Part shown: one piece after another, positions 57,642 through 64,000 of the stretch
Position numbering within the stretch: position 1 is the stretch's first letter
Layout of the letters: the number at the start of each line of letters is the position of its first letter
NCBI RefSeq assembly: GCF_000971985.1
Contig: NZ_KQ040798.1
Coordinates: 124,001-188,000 of the forward strand
DNA: 64,000 nucleotides
Direction: 5' to 3'
Source of the DNA: Paenibacillus dauci
GTDB taxonomy: Bacteria; Bacillota; Bacilli; Paenibacillales; Paenibacillaceae
Made by a program: the position numbers and the translations under genes
Notes under the pieces: model-generated
The model's database searches: none
What the model was told of the DNA's origin: nothing
The model's input: only the letters and a program-made list of their open reading frames with translations

Positions 57642-57776
57642 GAAAGGAATAAGAGCACGTCCTCCGATTAAGCCTGGAGATTCTTTAATAGTTGTAGAAA
57701 ATGAGGATCTCCAGGCTTAAAGGTCGTCCTTTGCTCTTATTTCCTTTCTTCCGTTCCGTGCATGCAGTGTCATTCG
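57642..57776 (+). repeat. Palindromic element, copy 1
   Basis: An imperfect hairpin with an outer stem of about 16 bp (57642-57657 with 57732-57748, one bulge), an internal loop, an inner 14-bp perfect stem TTAAGCCTGGAGAT with ATCTCCAGGCTTAA (57668-57681, 57707-57720) and a 25-nt loop. Similarity to copy 2 continues for 28 bp past the hairpin to 57776. No encoded protein. Confidence 0.88.
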
Positions 57777-58000
57777 CGAATTTTATCCAGAGTACTACAT
57801 TCTTAATGCTAAGTTCTTAATAAAAATATAGTTGGTTGTAGGAGTTCCTTGCGAGTATGTTGTATTTATTCCTAGCCTCTATAGGTTCTCTAAGTGCTCA
57901 TTAATTGTATGATCCCGCTAATATTAAACAATATGTAATATATACACTTCAGAAATTCGCACTTCACAGACCTACGATATACCGCCGGATTGTGCTTATA

Positions 58001-58135
58001 CGAATGATGCGCGACGCATGGAGCGCAGGAAAGGAAATAAGGGAATAAACGACATTTAAGCCTGGAGATCCTCTGCTTCTCCATCCTATTCAAAATCTCC
58101 AGGCTTAACCGGAGGAGATACCCTTATTCCTTTCC
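58001..58135 (-). repeat. Palindromic element, copy 2 (inverted)
   Basis: Same hairpin on the other strand: outer stem 58028-58043 with 58121-58135, inner TTAAGCCTGGAGAT stem 58056-58069 with 58095-58108, 25-nt loop, and the shared 28-bp flank at 58001-58028. Internal-loop motifs TCCTCCG and GTCGT and the bulge are kept. GAATGATGC occurs directly at 58002-58010 and 58141-58149. The gap between copies (57777-58000) holds no credible gene. Confidence 0.88.
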
Positions 58136-58166
58136 GCAGTGAATGATGCTACCACATCAGCTGGAA

Positions 58167-58213
58167 AAAAAAGACGAGAACCACCCACATCAAACATGGA
58201 CGATCCTCGTCTT
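58167..58213 (-). terminator. Terminator of the SDR gene
   Basis: AAGACGAG/CTCGTCTT stem; the minus-strand product ends in eight T residues, about 85 bp after the stop. Confidence 0.75.
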
Positions 58214-58298
58214 CTATTACTTATATACGCTAACGCATAGTGTAATCTACACTCACTGCAGAATGCATTTCACTAAGCGCTCGTTGTAAACCAAAGTA

Positions 58299-59162
58299 TT
58301 AACCGTTGATAATTTCGCCACCGTTGACGTGAATCACCTGACCACTTACGTAAGAGGAATCGCTGCTTGCCAGATACACATAGGCTGGAGCGAGTTCTTC
58401 TGGTTGGCCTGGGCGTTTCATTGGCTGGCTTTGACCGAACTCCTTGACTTTCTCTTCATCAAAGGAAGCCGGGATCAGTGGTGTCCAGATTGGGCCTGGA
58501 GCTACACCATTCACACGGATACCTTTCTCTGCCAGGTTCATGGACAGAGCACGGGTAAAGGACAGGATCGCTCCTTTGGTGGATGAATAATCAAGCAGTA
58601 CCGGTTCACCGCGATAAGCAGTAATCGATGTTGTATTGATAATGGATGCGCCCGCATGCAGATGCGGCATCGCCGCTTTGGTCGTAAAGAACATACCGAA
58701 GATATTGGTACGGAATGTACGCTCCAGCTGCTCTGCAGAAATATCTTCGATGCTCTGCTGTACATGCTGTTCTGCAGCATTATTTACCAGAATATCGAGT
58801 TTTCCAAGTTCTGCGACGGCTTTTTCGACAGCACTTTTCGCAAAGGACTCGTCTCCGATATCACCGGCAATCGCTATGCATTTGCGTCCTTCTTTTTCAA
58901 CAAGAGCTTTGGTTTCTTCTGCATCATTGTGTTCGTCTTTGTAGAAGATCGCAACGTCAGCACCTTCTTTGGCAAAATAGATCGCAACTGCGCGACCAAT
59001 CCCGCTATCACCGCCTGTGATAATAGCTGCTTTGCCCTCCAGTTTGCCTGCTGCTTTGTATTCAGGTGCATCAAACTGCGGGCGTGGTGTCATTTCGGAT
59101 TCAATACCAGGGTGTCTCTCCTGATGTTGTGGAGGTAAACTTTCGGGTCTGTTCGACATCAT
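58299..59162 (-). CDS. Short-chain dehydrogenase/reductase
   Basis: 287-residue NAD(P)-dependent SDR with an N-terminal extension of about 40 residues rich in Pro and charged residues (SLPPQHQERHPGIESEM). Cofactor motif GGDSGIGRA near residue 50, NNAAEQ, catalytic YSSTK and PGPIWTPL. The extension and sequence resemble the YhdF/YhxC group of general-stress SDRs. The start follows AGGAG. It has its own promoter and terminator. Substrate unknown. Confidence 0.92.
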   Translation of the reverse strand: MMSNRPESLPPQHQERHPGIESEMTPRPQFDAPEYKAAGKLEGKAAIITGGDSGIGRAVAIYFAKEGADVAIFYKDEHNDAEETKALVEKEGRKCIAIAGDIGDESFAKSAVEKAVAELGKLDILVNNAAEQHVQQSIEDISAEQLERTFRTNIFGMFFTTKAAMPHLHAGASIINTTSITAYRGEPVLLDYSSTKGAILSFTRALSMNLAEKGIRVNGVAPGPIWTPLIPASFDEEKVKEFGQSQPMKRPGQPEELAPAYVYLASSDSSYVSGQVIHVNGGEIING

Positions 59163-59224
59163 TCATTCTCCTCTCATCATTGGATTATCTAGGTTGTTCA
59201 TTATGAGCCGATCGTGCCGGATGA

Positions 59225-59253
59225 AGAATAAGGTTATCGTACGCCTGTATCAA
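59225..59253 (-). promoter_or_regulatory. Promoter of the SDR gene
   Basis: TTGATA (59248-59253) and TATTCT (59225-59230), spacer 17 bp, on the minus strand. Confidence 0.6.
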
Positions 59254-59367
59254 CTGTACTTCTATTCATTCAACCGTGCCTGCTCTTCATTTCGCTACGC
59301 TGCATTATTACCACACGTTCTAAATGTCTAAACAATTGATTTTGCATTTTTTGCCTTTTCAACCAGC

Positions 59368-59405
59368 AAAAGAGCCTCTACCGTTAGACGGATAGAAGCT
59401 CTTTT
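59368..59405. terminator. Terminator between small membrane gene and SDR
   Basis: AAAAGAGCCTCTA and TAGAAGCTCTTTT form the stem over 12 nt. The rest of 59163-59526 holds the SDR promoter and no gene. Confidence 0.8.
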
Positions 59406-59526
59406 GTTCTGATAAGTATAACTGCTGACTGCATCCTTATCTTAATTGACAACATTGTCAGATGCAGCATGCAACCATGATTGATCTTGTTTGTGCAAAT
59501 AAAGGGTTCACGAGATCACTTGCAAA

Positions 59527-59952
59527 TTAAATAATATCGCGATACACCATAAAGAAGCTGATTACAGCTACACATACGGCCAGTCCGATGCTGAGCGAAC
59601 GGATCTTGGCAGCATGAGCAGAGATATCTCTTTTCTGCTGAATATCAGCCAGTGCGAGCCGCAGGGGCTTGCCCATGATACCGCCAAAAGCTGCAATCGC
59701 CAGCAGTAGTACAACGACTACGATCATCCAAGCAATACTGTATGTACCTTGCGTCATCAGATAGCCACCAGTCAGCAGCTGTACGATCAGACCAAACTGT
59801 GCCACACGATTAAGCGTACGCACGATTGAAATGGCACCTGACTGCGCCTGGGCATCCCAGCTGCCCAGTTTGCCTGCTACAATCGGCAATACCAGATAGA
59901 ACCCTGTTGAAAGAGCTCCCAAAATGTGCAAAAATACGAGAATTTGAATCAC
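59527..59952 (-). CDS. Small four-span membrane protein, unknown
   Basis: 141-residue protein with about four membrane helices (residues 3-25, 50-68, 72-92, 118-137) and little else; it resembles DUF2269-like integral membrane proteins but I cannot name a family with certainty. It starts with GTG at 59952, 7 bp from GGGGAGG. Own terminator downstream. Inserted between mdh and phoR/phoP relative to the Bacillus order. Confidence 0.72.
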   Translation of the reverse strand: MIQILVFLHILGALSTGFYLVLPIVAGKLGSWDAQAQSGAISIVRTLNRVAQFGLIVQLLTGGYLMTQGTYSIAWMIVVVVLLLAIAAFGGIMGKPLRLALADIQQKRDISAHAAKIRSLSIGLAVCVAVISFFMVYRDII

Positions 59953-60095
59953 TACATATCCTCCCCATCTGTGTTGATATAATTTTATTTCCTTGTTGCT
60001 GCATTATTATTTTAACGAATGATCTGTGAAAAATATACTGTTTTGGATTCAGGTTGTGTCCAAACGATGAACAAGTTCCCTTTCTCCCTCCATAC

Positions 60096-60140
60096 AAAAA
60101 GGCTGGTTCTCCGCCCTGTGACGAAGAACCAGCCTTTTTT
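60096..60140. terminator. Terminator of the mdh transcript
   Basis: AAAAAGGCTGGTTCT and AGAACCAGCCTTTTT form a 15-bp perfect stem; symmetric T runs. The flanking 59953-60266 holds no gene. Confidence 0.9.
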
Positions 60141-60266
60141 ATAAAATCATGACGATGGAATTACCCAACAGTATAATGACCGACAGAGAGGGATACACTT
60201 TCTCTGATTGCTACCTGTCTGTATCCAGGAGGTTACATCAGAAGATAATGTTCTCTCTATAGATCA

Positions 60267-61211
60267 TCAGCCTGTTACCACCTTGATCACGCTGCGTACG
60301 GATTCGGCAGACTTGTCCAGTGCTGCTTTTTCCTCAGAAGTAAGCTCCAGTTCAAAAATCTTTTCAATGCCGTCGCCGCCCAGAATAGCCGGTACGCCCA
60401 TGAACAGATTCTCATAGCCATATTCCCCTTCGAGATAAGCAATCACTGGCAAAATACGCTTCTTGTCCTTGAGCACCGCTTCAGTCATCTGTACGAGAGA
60501 AGCTGCAGGCGCATAGTAGGCACTGCCGTTACCAAGCAGGTTGACGATCTCGCCGCCACCTACACGGGTACGTTGTACTATGGCTTCGATCCGTTCGCTG
60601 GAAATGAGAGTATCGATCGGAATCCCGCCTACGCTGGAATAGCGTACGAGCGGTACCATATCGTCTCCATGACCACCAAGCACAAAGCCGCGTACATCTT
60701 CTACCGATACATTCAGTTCCTCGGCGATAAAGGTACAATAACGTGCCGTATCGAGTACACCCGATTGACCAATCACCCGGTTTTTGGGGAAGCCCAGTGC
60801 CTGATAGGCAACGTGGGTCATCGCATCGACCGGATTGCTCAGAATAATCACAATGGACTCGGGAGCCTGCTGCTTGACCTGCTCGCAGACCGACCGGACA
60901 ATACCTGCATTGGTATTGACCAGATCGTCGCGGCTCATGCCAGGCTTGCGTGCTACCCCTGCCGTAATAATGACTACATCGGAGTCCTTGGTATCGTTAT
61001 AGTCAGAAGTCCCTTTGATCTGGCTGTCAAACCCCTGAACAGGGCTGGCCTCCATCATGTCAAGCGCTTTTCCCTTAGTCGGATTCTCCAGCTGTGGAAT
61101 ATCTACCAGTACAACGTCCCCCAGCTCTTTTTGGGCGAGCATGAGAGCCGTTGTGGCACCGGTAAATCCGGCGCCAACCACGGTGATTTTTCTGCGCTTA
61201 ATCGCTGTCAT
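60267..61211 (-). CDS. mdh: Malate dehydrogenase
   Basis: 314-residue NAD-dependent TCA-cycle enzyme of the lactate-dehydrogenase-like type. [13 protein letters not shown] binds [13 protein letters not shown] carries the substrate Arg, [12 protein letters not shown] and the catalytic His in [16 protein letters not shown]. The start follows AAGGAG. 12 bp after icd, so icd-mdh are co-transcribed. Confidence 0.97.
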   Translation of the reverse strand: MTAIKRRKITVVGAGFTGATTALMLAQKELGDVVLVDIPQLENPTKGKALDMMEASPVQGFDSQIKGTSDYNDTKDSDVVIITAGVARKPGMSRDDLVNTNAGIVRSVCEQVKQQAPESIVIILSNPVDAMTHVAYQALGFPKNRVIGQSGVLDTARYCTFIAEELNVSVEDVRGFVLGGHGDDMVPLVRYSSVGGIPIDTLISSERIEAIVQRTRVGGGEIVNLLGNGSAYYAPAASLVQMTEAVLKDKKRILPVIAYLEGEYGYENLFMGVPAILGGDGIEKIFELELTSEEKAALDKSAESVRSVIKVVTG

Positions 61212-61223
61212 CGGTTCATCTCC

Positions 61224-62519
61224 TTACATGTTTTCGATAACTTTATCGGCAAACTCGGAGCATTTCACTTCTGTCGCCTGATCCATCAGACGTGCGAAAT
61301 CGTAAGTTACAGTTTTGTTGTTGATCGATGTTTCCAGACCTTTGTAGATCAGGTCAGCCGCTTCCTGCCAGCCCAGATGCTCAAGCATCATAACGCCGGA
61401 CAGAATAACGGAACCCGGGTTAACTACGTCTTTGTCTGCATATTTCGGAGCTGTACCGTGCGTCGCTTCGAAGATTGCATGACCTGTTACATAGTTGATG
61501 TTGGCGCCCGGAGCGATACCGATACCACCAACCTGTGCTGCCAGTGCATCGGACAGATAGTCACCGTTCAGGTTCAGCGTAGCGATTACATCGAACTCGG
61601 CTGGACGTGTCAGGACCTGCTGCAGCGCGATATCGGCAATCGCATCTTTTACGATGATTTTGCCAGCATCTTCAGCTGCTTTTTGTGCTGCATTGGCAGC
61701 ATCTGCGCCTTGCTCGTCTTTGATTTTATCGTATTGTGCCCAAGTGAATACTTTGTCGCCGAATTCAGCTTCAGCCACTTCGTAACCCCAGTTTTTGAAA
61801 GCACCTTCAGTAAATTTCATGATGTTGCCTTTGTGTACTAGCGTTACGCTCTTACGGCCATGATCGACTGCATATTGTACCGCAGCACGAACCAGACGCT
61901 TGGAACCTTCTTCGGATACTGGTTTGATACCAATACCGGAAGTTTCCGGGAAGCGGATTTTGTTAACGCCCATTTCGTTTTTCAGGAATTCCAGTACTTT
62001 TTTCACTTCTTCCGTACCTTCTTGATACTCGATACCTGCATAGATATCCTCAGTGTTCTCACGGAAGATAACCATGTCTACGAGCTCAGGACGTTTTACC
62101 GGAGAAGGTACACCATCAAAGTAACGAACAGGACGCAGACATACGTACAGATCCAGTTCCTGACGCAGAGCAACGTTCAGGGAACGAATACCACCGCCGA
62201 TAGGCGTAGTCAGTGGTCCCTTGATCGCTACAGTATATTCACGGATTGCTTCCAGCGTATCGGCTGGCAGCCATTCTCCGTATGTATTAAACGCTTTCTC
62301 ACCGGCAAACACTTCGTACCAGGCGATTTTTTTGGAGCCGCCATAAGCTTTTTCTACGGCTGCATCCAGCACGCGTACAGAAGCTTTCCAGATGTCGCGT
62401 CCTGTACCGTCACCTTCGATAAAAGGAATGATCGGGTTGTTAGGCACCTGCAAATTTCCATTTTCAATCTTGATCTGCTCACCAGCAGTCGGCAGTTCGT
62501 ATTTTTCAAAGTTCGGCAT
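61224..62519 (-). CDS. icd: Isocitrate dehydrogenase (NADP)
   Basis: 431-residue TCA-cycle enzyme converting isocitrate to 2-oxoglutarate. The substrate loop [25 protein letters not shown] includes the phosphorylatable Ser of the family; [25 protein letters not shown] and [15 protein letters not shown] are diagnostic of the NADP-dependent bacterial type. The start at 62519 follows GGAGGAG. Confidence 0.97.
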   Translation of the reverse strand: MPNFEKYELPTAGEQIKIENGNLQVPNNPIIPFIEGDGTGRDIWKASVRVLDAAVEKAYGGSKKIAWYEVFAGEKAFNTYGEWLPADTLEAIREYTVAIKGPLTTPIGGGIRSLNVALRQELDLYVCLRPVRYFDGVPSPVKRPELVDMVIFRENTEDIYAGIEYQEGTEEVKKVLEFLKNEMGVNKIRFPETSGIGIKPVSEEGSKRLVRAAVQYAVDHGRKSVTLVHKGNIMKFTEGAFKNWGYEVAEAEFGDKVFTWAQYDKIKDEQGADAANAAQKAAEDAGKIIVKDAIADIALQQVLTRPAEFDVIATLNLNGDYLSDALAAQVGGIGIAPGANINYVTGHAIFEATHGTAPKYADKDVVNPGSVILSGVMMLEHLGWQEAADLIYKGLETSINNKTVTYDFARLMDQATEVKCSEFADKVIENM

Positions 62520-62870
62520 AATTAAGCTCCTCCTCAGTATTATGGTTGATCCACATCATTCAATCGGTACTGCAAAGTAGTGCGGGCGTCAGCCCTTTGT
62601 CAGCCATCCGTTGGTGTACTGCACATTACAGGATTCAGAGCACATTCTGGTAAGGCTGTTGGCATGGAGCGCTCAACAACCTGGACCTATCCATAAACGG
62701 CCATCTGTCATCTGTATACACAGACGTCCATGTACATTATGGTATCGACCCTCACCCTAGCTTTGTGATTCTTTTCCTTGACGTGCAGTTATTAACGGTT
62801 GTCTTTATTTTAGCAGACGCCACAAGAATTTGGAAACCCGGTTTCAACAGATAAAATCCGGCGGCTATAA
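62520..62870. other. Intergenic between citZ and icd, no gene seen
   Basis: 351 bp with no credible open frame and no clear terminator or promoter. A CcpC-type ATAA-N7-TTAT dyad is not found. In Bacillus citZ, icd and mdh can be one transcript, and nothing here rules that out. Confidence 0.5.
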
Positions 62871-63983
62871 TTAACGTTCTGTAACCGGACGATATTCCTG
62901 GTTGTTCGGTCCAACATACTCGGCGCGAGGGCGAATAATGCGGTTGTTTTCGTACTGTTCCAGAATGTGTGCAGCCCATCCGGATACACGGCTGATTGCA
63001 AAAATCGGCGTAAACAGATTACGAGGAATGCCCAGCATGGTGTACACCGAAGCAGAGTAGAAATCTACGTTTGGCTTCAGTCCTTTGCTGCCGGTTACAA
63101 TGTCTTCAATCTGTACAGACATGTTATACAGACTCAGATTATTGTTCATTTCGCCCAGTTCACGGGACATTTTCTGGAGATGCTTGGCACGCGGATCGCC
63201 GTTTTTATATACACGGTGACCAAAGCCCATAATTTTGACTTTATTGCTCAGTTGTTCCTGAATGTAGCTCTCTACACGATCTTCCGAACCGATTTCTTCC
63301 AGCATTTTCATTACGGCTTCATTGGCTCCACCATGCAGGGGACCTTTGAGCGCTCCGATTGCGGAAGTAATACCGGAATAGATATCGGACAGCGTCGCTA
63401 CAGTCACACGGGCAGCAAATGTGGAAGCATTCAGTTCATGATCGGCATGCAGTACAAGTGCCTGATCCAGTGCCTTGATCGCTGTATCTTCCGGCTGCTT
63501 GCCGGTCAGCATATACAAGAAATTATGTGCAATCGATACACCCTGCAGCGGAGCAACAGGTTCCTGACCTTCGGCAATACGGCCCAGTGCAGCTACAATA
63601 GCAGGCAGCTGCGCCTGTAATTTGATTACTTTCAGTTCATTGGCCTCACGGCTCATATCATCAGCTTGCTCATCATATAGAGCCAGAGCAGATATCGCAC
63701 TGCGCAAAGCAGCCATACGATTCATATCTTTAGGGTAGAGTTTCATTTGCTCAATCAAGGCATCCGGCAATACTGCATATTTATCCAGATCCTTTTGCAA
63801 CTGGTCAAGCTCGTTCTGATTTGGCAGCTTACCAAACCAGAGCAAATAGGCGACTTCCTCAAAGCTAGCGTTAACGGCCAGATCATCAATGTCATAACCG
63901 CGATAAGTTAAAACACCATCAACGATCGAGCTGATCGATGAACTTGCTGCTACAACGCCTTCCAAACCTTTGGTAGCTGTCAT
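62871..63983 (-). CDS. citZ: Citrate synthase
   Basis: 370-residue type II-like small citrate synthase of Gram-positive bacteria: LHADHELNAST, GPLHGGANEAVMKML, MGFGHRVYKNGDPRA and VDFYSASVYTMLGIP give the catalytic His, His and Asp region. The start at 63983 has AAAGGAGAG upstream, right at the window end, so the promoter lies outside. First enzyme of the citZ-icd-mdh block. Confidence 0.97.
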   Translation of the reverse strand: MTATKGLEGVVAASSSISSIVDGVLTYRGYDIDDLAVNASFEEVAYLLWFGKLPNQNELDQLQKDLDKYAVLPDALIEQMKLYPKDMNRMAALRSAISALALYDEQADDMSREANELKVIKLQAQLPAIVAALGRIAEGQEPVAPLQGVSIAHNFLYMLTGKQPEDTAIKALDQALVLHADHELNASTFAARVTVATLSDIYSGITSAIGALKGPLHGGANEAVMKMLEEIGSEDRVESYIQEQLSNKVKIMGFGHRVYKNGDPRAKHLQKMSRELGEMNNNLSLYNMSVQIEDIVTGSKGLKPNVDFYSASVYTMLGIPRNLFTPIFAISRVSGWAAHILEQYENNRIIRPRAEYVGPNNQEYRPVTER

Positions 63984-64000
63984 ATTACTCTCTCCTTTGC

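Noticed and set aside
57890-58093. 67-codon minus-strand frame between the two hairpin elements
   Set aside because: No ribosome site, Cys-rich random-looking product, and it runs into hairpin copy 2.
60573-61841. 422-codon plus-strand open frame across mdh and icd
   Set aside because: It spans two well-conserved TCA genes on the opposite strand, has no ribosome site and resembles no protein.

Overview
The window looks like a chromosomal segment of a Gram-positive, low-to-mid-GC Bacillota, most likely a Paenibacillaceae member (Paenibacillus-like). This rests on strong AGGAGG-type ribosome sites, LytTR/GHKL, PhoPR and ClpE/CtsR systems, LicT antitermination, a purine riboswitch, and a block citZ-icd-mdh-phoR/phoP-polA-mutM-coaE-nrdR that matches the Bacillus gene neighbourhood. 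The assignment is inference from gene content; no database search was run.

Region 1 (1-14.3 kb) is a pectin/rhamnogalacturonan utilisation locus. A minus-strand operon encodes an ABC permease, a lipoprotein sugar-binding protein, GH105, GH28, an alpha/beta hydrolase, a CE8 pectin methylesterase and a GH43 enzyme cut by the window start. The second permease is divergent, across an intergenic region holding a 17-bp inverted repeat and a cre-like site. A membrane-anchored AraC-type regulator and a two-domain esterase (alpha/beta hydrolase plus CE12) complete the locus. None of the enzymes has a signal peptide, so oligosaccharides are probably imported and then de-esterified and cleaved in the cytoplasm.

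Region 2 (14.4-29.6 kb) is a mixed neighbourhood: FAD monooxygenase-like protein; adenine deaminase behind an adenine-type riboswitch; ABC exporter; MerR-GNAT pair behind a 19-bp-spacer promoter; secreted or anchored hydrolase; ClpE with a CtsR operator; CPA2 antiporter; two unknown genes.

Region 3 (29.8-45 kb) holds a secreted PAP2 phosphatase with an autotransporter-type repeat and a PhoP box, a small membrane gene broken by an in-frame TGA, a licT-EIIBCA PTS operon with two RAT/terminator switches, an aldo/keto reductase, an HxlR regulator divergent from an NAD(P)H oxidoreductase, tRNA-Ala, a solitary siderophore-type binding protein, tRNA-Leu, a LytTR/GHKL two-component system and a serine hydrolase.

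Region 4 (45-64 kb) is the conserved core, all on the minus strand: citZ, icd, mdh, a small membrane protein, an SDR, a BASS transporter, phoR, phoP, a CBS-methyl-accepting protein, pstB, phoU, polA, mutM, coaE, a lytic transglycosylase and nrdR. PhoP boxes with exact 11-bp spacing precede pstB, phoP and the PAP2 phosphatase, giving a local Pho regulon, but pstS, pstC and pstA are absent here and phoR precedes phoP.

The most unusual element is a pair of about 135-bp imperfect palindromes in opposite orientation in the gene-free stretch 57.5-58.3 kb. Bulge, internal loops and one compensatory base pair are conserved between the two copies, which suggests a structured RNA or a mobilised hairpin element.
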